From NCBI GenBank assembly GCA_963169055.1, contig CAUJFU010000186.1, positions 1-7,448 on the forward strand: a stretch of DNA of 7,448 nucleotides, written 5' to 3'. The stretch is from Myxococcota bacterium (GTDB taxonomy: Bacteria > Myxococcota_C > UBA6777). The position numbers and the translations under genes are program-made. Shown here one piece after another: positions 1 through 4,833 of the stretch (position 1 is its first letter; every line of letters starts with the position of its first letter). The notes under the pieces were generated by a model. It worked only from the letters and a program-made list of their open reading frames with translations, made no database searches and was not told the origin of the DNA.

Positions 1-128
1 TCCCACGCAGCAGAAAAACGTGCTGTTGCGTCTTGCTGTTGCCAAAAATACAGATCAAAAGATCGATCCATCTCTTCGATGCGCCCTTTGCGAGCCATCA
101 CCAACGGTTGTTTTTCTTTTGCGTCCAT
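1..128 (-). CDS. Small hypothetical protein, N-terminal part only (cut by left window edge)
   Basis: Reading leftward from an ATG at 128, the frame is open to the edge of the window and gives 42 residues beginning MDAKEKQPLVMARKG, followed by a segment with MDRSFDLYFWQQQ and then RFSAAWE. The spread of charged and aromatic residues looks like real protein, and the opposite-strand frame over the same bases does not. An in-frame TGA lies six codons upstream of the ATG, so the start is local. An AGGG lies 12 nt before the ATG but only 6 nt before an in-frame GTG two codons upstream, so that GTG is a possible alternative start. The 'RSFD-x-x-FWQ ... AAWE' pattern reminds me of short uncharacterised bacterial proteins that begin with such a motif. 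That is memory and not a search, and I assign no function. The gene is divergent from the lipoprotein gene at 369. Confidence 0.6.
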   Translation of the reverse strand, partial: MDAKEKQPLVMARKGRIEEMDRSFDLYFWQQQDATARFSAAW

Positions 129-356
129 CGTCACGTCCAGCCCTAATCAAGATGTGTGGCGAATTTTCAAGCTTCGAGAGGCTTTGTTTTTTGCTCAAAC
201 ATGGCGGCTGTGGCGCAGGATGCTCCGCAGAAAATAAGCCATTCGCCCAAACAGTGCAGAAGGATAGACAAGAGCCACACCTCCGTCAACAAAAAAGGCT
301 CGCTATCTCGCTATCCCGAACGAGATCTGTTAGGTTGAGCATCCTTTCGCCATCAC

Positions 357-362
357 AAGGAG
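357..362 (+). promoter_or_regulatory. Ribosome binding site for the lipoprotein gene
   Basis: AAGGAG sits 6 nt before the ATG at 369. This is a near-consensus Shine-Dalgarno sequence and fixes that start. I see no convincing -35/-10 pair in the divergent spacer 129-368. The only other structure there is a short inverted repeat (ATCTCG at 305-310 and CGAGAT at 321-326) that I do not interpret. Confidence 0.75.
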
Positions 363-368
363 CAACCG

Positions 369-863
369 ATGGGTCTTTCGATAGTTCAGCCGCTTCAATC
401 TTCCCGATACATCGGGATCTTTTTCATTCTGTTCTTGAGTTTCTTGTGGGCGGGCTGTGTGCCTCAAACGAAGACCGAGACCAAACCCCCCGAAGGACTG
501 CTTGCTCCGCGAGCCAACGAGTTTAACCGTTTTGTGCGATGGCGACGCTATGTCGAAGCCAAGATCTTTGTGGACCCTGCGATCCAAGCGGAATGGCTGA
601 TGGAACGCGAACGGCTCCGTGGAACGGACAATATCGTCGAGTATTCGCTGCGCGATGCAGTGTACCGAAAAAACGGAACCGAAGCGTGGGTCATCGTCGT
701 CTACGAACGCTACTTGTTGCCCTCCCCCGTCCTTCAACGCCAAGTGCGCGCACAACAATGGAAGTTCATGAAAACCAACTGGTTTTTTTCAGGAGAGGTC
801 GAAAAGATCCCCAAAGAAGCGCCAACCCCTCCGCCCGCCTCTCGTCCGACCACAGGCAAGTGA
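369..863 (+). CDS. Putative secreted lipoprotein of unknown function
   Basis: The 164-residue product has a short N-terminus with one Arg, a hydrophobic core at about residues 15-28, and a Cys at residue 30 in the context L-W-A-G-C. This is a type II signal peptide, so the protein should be lipidated and membrane-anchored, facing the periplasm or the outer membrane. The lipobox is slightly odd: the usual Leu/Val/Ile at -3 is Trp, with Leu at -4. The mature part has a Pro/Lys-rich linker (about 33-45), a compact alpha/beta-looking region of about 100 residues (FVRWRRY, VYRKNGTEAWVIVVYERY, WKFMKTNWFFSGEV), and a Pro/Thr-rich tail. The alternating hydrophobic strands ending in 'WKFMKTNWFF' suggest an NTF2-like fold, as in many small lipoproteins, but this is only an impression. 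Stop to the next likely start is 30 nt, so it is probably co-transcribed with the membrane protein at 894. Confidence 0.85.
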   Translation: MGLSIVQPLQSSRYIGIFFILFLSFLWAGCVPQTKTETKPPEGLLAPRANEFNRFVRWRRYVEAKIFVDPAIQAEWLMERERLRGTDNIVEYSLRDAVYRKNGTEAWVIVVYERYLLPSPVLQRQVRAQQWKFMKTNWFFSGEVEKIPKEAPTPPPASRPTTGK

Positions 864-879
864 GCCAAAAAGCCGATGC

Positions 880-886
880 AGAGGGA
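880..886 (+). promoter_or_regulatory. Ribosome binding site that decides the start of the UPF0104-like gene
   Basis: AGAGGGA lies 7 nt before the ATG at 894. The longer reading from the in-frame ATG at 876 has no comparable signal before it and would translate through this site. The start at 894 is therefore preferred, which removes six residues (MQREKT). Confidence 0.6.
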
Positions 887-893
887 AAAAACG

Positions 894-1916
894 ATGGGCG
901 GTTGGCGTCGAATGTTGGTGGGCCTCTTGTTGGCTGCGTTGTTGTTGGGTGGGATGGTGTACTTCGTCGATATGTCGCGGTTTTGGCAAGCCGCCGCCAA
1001 GGTGCATCTCGCTTGGCTCGGGGTGGTCTTGTTGCTCAAGTCCCTTGCATCGGGCATCAAAGCCTTGCGTTGGCGGATCGCGATGCACGCGGTGTTGGGC
1101 TGGAGTCCGGGACATACTTTTTCTGCGACCGTCATCGGCTTGCTTGCCAACTTGATCTTTCCTGCGCGTCTTGGCGAAGTGTTGCGTGCGCAGATCGTAC
1201 AAAAGAACAATCAAGGTGTGTCTGGTTCTTTGGCGCTAACGTCTAATATCCTCACGCAGCTATTTGATGTGATGTTGCTCTTGTGTTGCTTGCTGTTCGG
1301 GGTGTTGGGGGTGCAGCGCGCAGAGATGCAAATCGGCCATCTTCTCGCTGTCGTGGGCTTGATGGTGGCGATCTTTGTGGGGCTGGTGCTGTTTGAGGTG
1401 TATTATGACCGCCTTGCACCGTTGGGAGAACGTGTGGAAAGCGTTCTTCCTGAACGCATCGCGCAGACGTTGGGACGGATCTTGGGCCAAGTTCGCCAAG
1501 GACTCGGACTCTTACGCAAGCCGTGGGCTGTCTCGCAAGTCTTTTTCCTCACGCTTTGTCTGTGGCATGTCGAAGCCCTGTGCTACTTTTTGATCTTCCA
1601 AGCTCTTCAATTGAAGGTGTCTTTTGGGATGCTGTTGTTGGTGACGGGTGCGGCGAATCTTGCGTTTTTGGCCCCCGTCACACCGGGAGCGGTGGGAGTA
1701 TATCAGGCTGTTTGTATCTGGGTGTTGGGATTTGCGGGGATATCCCGTGAGGTCGGCTTGTTGTACAGCCTTTTGATGCAGGGATGCGATGTCTTGATGA
1801 TCTTGCTGCTCGGTGGGACGTGCTTTGTCCGTGAAGGGCTGCAACTCGGCAACGTCCAAGGCCACCTCCAAAAAGAACCTCATGATGGCGTAGTCCAAGC
1901 GAAGACCAACGTGTAG
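894..1916 (+). CDS. UPF0104/YbhN-like multi-pass membrane protein (lysylphosphatidylglycerol synthase transmembrane-region family)
   Basis: The 340-residue product is strongly hydrophobic with about 7-9 membrane segments (roughly residues 7-25, 38-53, 76-90, 118-140, 148-170, 212-237, 245-262, 264-282, 287-310). Two family hallmarks are visible. The first is a loop with N-L-I-F-P-A-R-L-G-E-V-L-R (86-98), matching the usual 'N..lP.R.GE..R' motif. The second is P-V-T-P-G-A-V-G-V-Y-Q (261-271), matching 'P..PGg.G.yE'. This is the membrane half of MprF-type proteins standing alone, with no C-terminal aminoacyl-transferase domain. Members are linked to flipping or handling of lipids and polyprenyl-linked intermediates, but the substrate cannot be told here. 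Its length is typical of the family. It is the second gene after the lipoprotein, and its last 37 bp overlap the convergent gene ending at 1880. The link to the sugar-transfer genes at 3766-7427 is only proximity. Confidence 0.88.
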   Translation: MGGWRRMLVGLLLAALLLGGMVYFVDMSRFWQAAAKVHLAWLGVVLLLKSLASGIKALRWRIAMHAVLGWSPGHTFSATVIGLLANLIFPARLGEVLRAQIVQKNNQGVSGSLALTSNILTQLFDVMLLLCCLLFGVLGVQRAEMQIGHLLAVVGLMVAIFVGLVLFEVYYDRLAPLGERVESVLPERIAQTLGRILGQVRQGLGLLRKPWAVSQVFFLTLCLWHVEALCYFLIFQALQLKVSFGMLLLVTGAANLAFLAPVTPGAVGVYQAVCIWVLGFAGISREVGLLYSLLMQGCDVLMILLLGGTCFVREGLQLGNVQGHLQKEPHDGVVQAKTNV

Positions 1917-2869
1917 GTGTGGGGAGGATGGTGGACGAGAACGATCTTGTTGGAGCCTTTGCGCTTGAGGACTTCGGGAAACCACGGTTCTTTGCGAAAG
2001 TCTCGATCAGCGGCGATGTATTCAGGGACATAGAGATCGACTTCGAGCAAGGGGGCGTGTAGTTTGCCTTTGAGACGAGCAGCGTACGAAAAGGGCGCAA
2101 GCGTCTTTGAGGGTTCGAGGTCGTTGTGAAGCGCCCCACCGTACAAGAGGATGGAGCTAGGTTCGCGGCGTTTGTGGCGGATGGCGAGGATCTTGACGCA
2201 GTCGTGAGCAAGCCGATCGGTCACAAAGCGGATAAAGCGGGTGGGATCGAGCTCACCATCTTGACGAGTTAATCCTTCATACATTTGGCAGGGAATACGA
2301 AGAACGTGCGGCAAGACTTTTGCTTTTTTTGCTGCACGCATCAGATCGAGGATGTGGTTGCGTGTTTTCTTGGGGCGCTGGATCACCTTCGTCACTTGGG
2401 TGACCACCTGCTGTTCTTGTTTTCCGCATGCACCCGTCGTGATCCACGTTTCAACAAGCAGATCCCGCAAGGGCTTGTGAAAACGCCGCGTCTGTCCTTT
2501 TGGAAAAAATGCCCGTAGGTGGGGCGGAATGTTTTTTGGGGGACGGATCAGCGCAGGAAGGATATCACGGGTAAATCGCTCGATCGAAGAAGGGATGTGA
2601 CGGAAAGCTTTGAGCTGGTGGTATTCTCCAAAGCCGATGGCTTGGGGCTTATGGCGCAACAAAAAAGGCACAATCTCGCTCGGATGTTTCAGTTCGTAAA
2701 CGTGAAACGGGCGGGGCTTGGGACTGGCCTGCACAGCCCATCGCTCGCCGATTCCGCTTCCCATCACCCAGAAAAAAACCAAGACCCCAAACAGAAAACG
2801 CCCAAGCCGCCAAGCGCATGGACTCGAAAAAACACCAAGTGTTTGAGGACACAACAACGAAGAAAGCAT
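1880..2869 (-). CDS. Exported ChaN/EreA-superfamily-like protein
   Basis: The 329-residue product has an N-terminal Arg-containing stretch and a hydrophobic segment (about 24-40), then AVQA-SPKP, which looks like a signal peptide or anchor with possible cleavage near residue 48. The body has two motifs of the ChaN/TIKI/EreA fold: G-F-G-E-Y-H-Q (79-85), corresponding to 'GE.H', and Y-G-G-A-L-H-N-D (243-250), corresponding to the distal 'GalH'. E140-T-W lies between them. Fold members include haem-binding lipoproteins (ChaN), erythromycin esterases and TIKI-type proteases. The paired Glu/His motifs suggest a hydrolase or ligand-binding role outside the cytoplasm, but the substrate is unknown. 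A basic, Pro-containing insertion at about 109-133 looks lineage-specific. ATG 2869 is chosen over the GTG at 2875 because GAGGTGA falls immediately before it. Its 3' end overlaps the convergent UPF0104-like gene. Just upstream lies an inserted repeat, so its own promoter is not obvious. Confidence 0.8.
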   Translation of the reverse strand: MLSSLLCPQTLGVFSSPCAWRLGRFLFGVLVFFWVMGSGIGERWAVQASPKPRPFHVYELKHPSEIVPFLLRHKPQAIGFGEYHQLKAFRHIPSSIERFTRDILPALIRPPKNIPPHLRAFFPKGQTRRFHKPLRDLLVETWITTGACGKQEQQVVTQVTKVIQRPKKTRNHILDLMRAAKKAKVLPHVLRIPCQMYEGLTRQDGELDPTRFIRFVTDRLAHDCVKILAIRHKRREPSSILLYGGALHNDLEPSKTLAPFSYAARLKGKLHAPLLEVDLYVPEYIAADRDFRKEPWFPEVLKRKGSNKIVLVHHPPHTYTLVFAWTTPS

Positions 2870-2871
2870 AT

Positions 2872-2879
2872 TCACCTCA
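2872..2879 (-). promoter_or_regulatory. Ribosome binding site fixing the start of the ChaN-like gene
   Basis: On the minus strand the sequence reads TTGAGGTGAATATG, and GAGGTGA is a strong Shine-Dalgarno match. It overlaps the in-frame GTG at 2875, which makes that codon part of the binding site and ATG 2869 the likely start. The repeat element begins at 2881, directly upstream of this site. Confidence 0.65.
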
Positions 2880-2880
2880 A

Positions 2881-3006
2881 ATCAGTATAGGAGTTACGCA
2901 GTCGAAAAGGAAAACCCTCAGATGTCAGCACATTGTAGGGGCGGTTCGCGAACCGCTCGCGCCCGAACATTGGCCTTTTTCGTATCCAACTACGTAAGTC
3001 TTATCA
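2881..3006. repeat. Miniature inverted-repeat element, unit 1
   Basis: The left end carries ATAGGAGTTACGCAGT (2887-2902). The right end carries ACTACGTAAGTCTTAT (2989-3004), whose reverse complement matches the left end at 13 of 16 positions. Inside is a perfect 16-bp palindrome at 2941-2956. No protein is encoded. The element is about 120 bp, the size of a MITE or a REP-like mobile repeat, which would need a transposase supplied in trans. TCAG occurs directly outside both ends (2882-2885 and 3004-3007) and could be a target duplication, although the second copy is also the left flank of unit 2. The end sequence with '(A)GGA(C/G)TTACGCA' resembles insertion-sequence termini I recall from other bacteria, but I cannot name the family. 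Confidence 0.7.
2941..2956. repeat. Perfect 16-bp palindrome within repeat unit 1
   Basis: GCGGTTCGCGAACCGC reads identically on both strands. It is preceded by TGTAGGG, a context common in dispersed extragenic palindromes. It could form a cruciform or hairpin, or be a protein-binding site. There is no T-tract on either strand, so I do not call it a terminator. Confidence 0.7.
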
Positions 3007-3094
3007 GTATAGGAGTGACGCAGTTGCCAAAAAAAAGCCGTGTTCGCACCCGTCCAAGCGAGAGCATCGTTGGTTTGGAAAACCTCCGATCTCT

Positions 3095-3120
3095 TCGCCC
3101 CTCTCGGGGTCAAGGGGCGA
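3095..3120. repeat. Stem-loop within repeat unit 2
   Basis: TCGCCCCT (3095-3102) pairs with AGGGGCGA (3113-3120) across a 10-nt loop. On the minus strand an alternative fold is CCCC-GAGA-GGGG, a short stem closed by a GNRA-type tetraloop. A third pairing (CAAGGG 3111-3116 with CCCTTG 3125-3130) competes with the first. The region looks like a structured repeat core. Confidence 0.55.
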
Positions 3121-3136
3121 CAGTCCCTTGCGGGGT

Positions 3137-3153
3137 GTGGGGTGGCACCCCAC
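3137..3153. repeat. GC-rich hairpin 28 nt downstream of the unknown gene's stop
   Basis: GTGGGGTG (3137-3144) and CACCCCAC (3146-3153) are perfect inverted repeats around one central base, so realistically a 7-bp stem with a 3-nt loop. Read from the minus strand it follows the stop at 3181. It lacks a downstream T-run, so it may protect the 3' end or weakly halt transcription rather than act as a classical terminator. Confidence 0.5.
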
Positions 3154-3180
3154 AAAAACCATCGAACTGCGTAAGTCCTA

Positions 3181-3597
3181 TCAAGAAAAAAGAGAAGCTT
3201 CAAGGTCATGCTTTTGTGCAAGATAGCGGAGTTGTTCTTGGCGTTTTGCGAGGAGAGCCAAGAATCCGCCACGTTGGGCAAAAAGCGCGATGCGTTGTTC
3301 GACGTGGTAAAGCAATTCAGCTTTGCGGTGCGCAAAAGAATCTTCTGTAAACCCCCAAAGAGAGGGCGTGAGGGCCGACCATCCATAGCGTTGGAAAGAC
3401 GATTCGATCAAGCTGACGGGGCCGGGTTTCCAATTGCGCCAATGCCGTAAAAACAGCATGACAGCGAGATAATCGCGTTGTTGTGGATCTTCTGTGCGTG
3501 CGATCTGATCGATGGCTTGGCTGTAAGCCGCGAGATCGAGATAGGTGCGTTCTTGTTGAACGGAAAGCACGGTGGAAAGGGACGGAACAAAGCTCAT
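3181..3597 (-). CDS. Hypothetical protein, cytoplasmic, unknown family
   Basis: The 138-residue product from ATG 3597 begins MSFVPSLSTVLSVQQERTYL. It is largely helical in appearance, with no signal peptide or membrane segment. Noticeable features are a Trp/Arg patch (L-R-H-W-R-N-W-K-P-G-P, about 53-63), a central aromatic segment (F-Q-R-Y-G-W-S-A-L-T-P-S-L-W-G-F), and an amphipathic C-terminal half rich in Gln, Arg and Leu that could form a coiled coil. I do not recognise the family. The frame can be extended to an ATG at 3639, but that codon overlaps a possible -10 element. ATG 3597 is preferred; it has a weak GGGGG a few bases upstream. The stop codon coincides with the edge of the adjacent repeat unit, so the natural C-terminus may have been altered. 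Located 168 bp downstream of the glycosyltransferase stop, it could be separately transcribed. Confidence 0.6.
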   Translation of the reverse strand: MSFVPSLSTVLSVQQERTYLDLAAYSQAIDQIARTEDPQQRDYLAVMLFLRHWRNWKPGPVSLIESSFQRYGWSALTPSLWGFTEDSFAHRKAELLYHVEQRIALFAQRGGFLALLAKRQEQLRYLAQKHDLEASLFS

Positions 3598-3637
3598 GCG
3601 ACCCCCAAAAAGCAAATGGTCGATGAAAACGAATACC

Positions 3638-3667
3638 ATCTTAGCGACAGATCACATCCGCAAACAA
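3638..3667 (-). promoter_or_regulatory. Possible promoter for the unknown gene at 3181-3597
   Basis: On the minus strand TTGTTT (3662-3667) and TAAGAT (3638-3643) are separated by 18 bp. They match the sigma-70 hexamers at 3 of 6 and 4 of 6 positions, so the call is weak. Placement is sensible: it would give a leader of about 30-35 nt before ATG 3597 and would exclude the longer start at 3639. Confidence 0.3.
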
Positions 3668-3765
3668 GGGGAACAGTAGAAACAACCCCACAAGCCGCAT
3701 CGAAGTGATGCCGTCGCAAAACCCCGCAAACAACGAAATCTTGCGCTTCGTACCAAACGCCCGCG

Positions 3766-4833
3766 CTACGGCGCGTTGGGAGATGGAGGAGGAGGCGGGG
3801 AAGAAGAAAGAGCGGGTGTTGTTTCGGCCACGATGAATGGCTTTCTGCGCTTGACTTCTTCAAAGATTTGATGGAGATACACGCCGATCAAACCAAGCGA
3901 AAGCAAGATCGTCGAGCCAAAAAACAGCAAAAGAAACGTCAGCGAAGTCCAGCCGGGAACTGCGATACCTGTCAGCCAAGAATACAAGGCTTGAAGCGTA
4001 AGAAGAAAAGAAGCGAACAAACCAAATGCCCCAAGATAGGCGCTCCAATACAACGGCGCACCCGTGAAGGACGTAATCGCCGTCAACGCCAAGCGCGCAA
4101 GGCCAAGCATCGACCAGCGACTTGTACCCGCGACCCGCTCGGCCACCACAAAGGGAACGTTGGCTTGGCGAAAACCCAACCAAGGAACCAACGCTCGAAA
4201 AAAGCGCATCCGTTCGGGCTGTTCGAGATATTGACGGACAACAGTATCTCGAATCAGCTTAAAGTCGCTATGTCCGTGAAGATCGATCTTGGTCAGTCGT
4301 CGCATCACCCCATAAAACAAACCCGACGCTGTTCGGCCCAACAACGAATCCACGCTGCGATCTTGCTTGACTCCTGAGATGATATCGAATTGACCTGTTT
4401 TCCAGATCGCCCACATCTGCTCGATCACTTCGGGCGGATGCTGCCCATCGCTGTCCATCACAAGCACCGCTTCGCCACGCGCAGCCTCCAAACCCGCATA
4501 GATCGCCGCTTCTTTCCCAAAGTTCCGACTAAATCGTAATCCCCGCACCCAAGGGATCTCTGCGGCCAAGGCTTGCACGCGCACAAAAGTCTCGTCCTTG
4601 CTTCCGTCATCTACGATCAAGACTTCAAACGCAGCCGAGGGTTCGAACAGGCCCGAAACACTCGGAAAGATCTTTTGTAGCGTCGGCCAAAGAAGCTCTC
4701 GGACGACCATCGAGATGCCTTCGGATTCGTTGTAGGCGGGCAACACGATACTGAGTTGGGGGCGTGGTGCATCCAAGCGCCCAAAAGAGGCCGAAAGAAC
4801 AGGAGAAGGCATAGGTGGCTGTGGGATGGTCAT
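3766..4833 (-). CDS. Family 2 glycosyltransferase, polyprenyl-phosphate sugar transferase type (DPM1/GtrB/CsbB-like)
   Basis: The 355-residue product has a GT-A catalytic domain at about 25-255: L-S-I-V-L-P-A-Y-N-E (27-36), the nucleotide-binding V-D-D-G-S (74-78), the metal/sugar-nucleotide motif D-S-D-G-Q-H (127-132), and A-G-T-S-R-W-S (235-241) before the membrane domain. Two membrane helices follow (about 263-287 and 296-320), then F-E-E-V-K-R-R-K-P-F-I-V and a Pro/Ser tail. This architecture is that of enzymes moving a sugar from a nucleotide donor onto polyprenyl phosphate at the cytoplasmic membrane face. The donor sugar cannot be inferred. ATG 4833 is chosen because it overlaps the upstream stop in ATGA, has AAGGA 6 nt before it (4840-4844), and gives a normal family length; a longer open frame to 5064 only shadows the upstream gene. 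It is translationally coupled to the YfhO-like gene. Confidence 0.92.
   Translation of the reverse strand: MTIPQPPMPSPVLSASFGRLDAPRPQLSIVLPAYNESEGISMVVRELLWPTLQKIFPSVSGLFEPSAAFEVLIVDDGSKDETFVRVQALAAEIPWVRGLRFSRNFGKEAAIYAGLEAARGEAVLVMDSDGQHPPEVIEQMWAIWKTGQFDIISGVKQDRSVDSLLGRTASGLFYGVMRRLTKIDLHGHSDFKLIRDTVVRQYLEQPERMRFFRALVPWLGFRQANVPFVVAERVAGTSRWSMLGLARLALTAITSFTGAPLYWSAYLGAFGLFASFLLTLQALYSWLTGIAVPGWTSLTFLLLFFGSTILLSLGLIGVYLHQIFEEVKRRKPFIVAETTPALSSSPPPPPSPNAP

Larger units (their letters stand above)
3003..3183. repeat. Miniature inverted-repeat element, unit 2
   Basis: The left end, 3003-3026, repeats 2881-2904 of unit 1 at 22 of 24 positions in direct orientation. The right end, ACTGCGTAAGTCCTAT (3166-3181), is its inverted partner (14 of 16 positions against 3009-3024, and 15 of 16 against the left end of unit 1 at 2887-2902). 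The interior differs completely from unit 1: it holds two stem-loops (3095-3120 and 3137-3153) and no credible reading frame. The two units share the junction at about 3003-3007. The right end falls on the stop codon of the minus-strand gene at 3181. Confidence 0.7.

Noticed and set aside
20-526. Plus-strand open frame of 168 codons across the left spacer
   Set aside because: It has no ribosome binding site and a low-complexity Ser/Arg-rich product. It crosses the well-supported start of the lipoprotein gene in another frame and the opposite-strand small gene.
2884-2889. TATACT on the minus strand in the repeat end as a -10 box for the ChaN-like gene
   Set aside because: A start 7 nt downstream would fall inside the Shine-Dalgarno site, and no acceptable -35 lies 16-18 bp upstream.
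2881-3183. CRISPR-like or attachment-site interpretation of the four end repeats
   Set aside because: The copies alternate in orientation and spacing is irregular (about 5 to 140 bp), which fits transposon-type ends and not a CRISPR array. No integrase or tRNA is nearby.
2922-3350. Open frames on both strands across the repeat region
   Set aside because: They run through palindromes and terminal repeats, have no ribosome binding site, and their products have no protein-like features.
3755-3780. CGCGC-CGTA-GCGCG hairpin at the end of the glycosyltransferase as a terminator
   Set aside because: The stem is only 5 bp, it overlaps the stop codon, and it is followed by GGCGTTTGG rather than a T-run.
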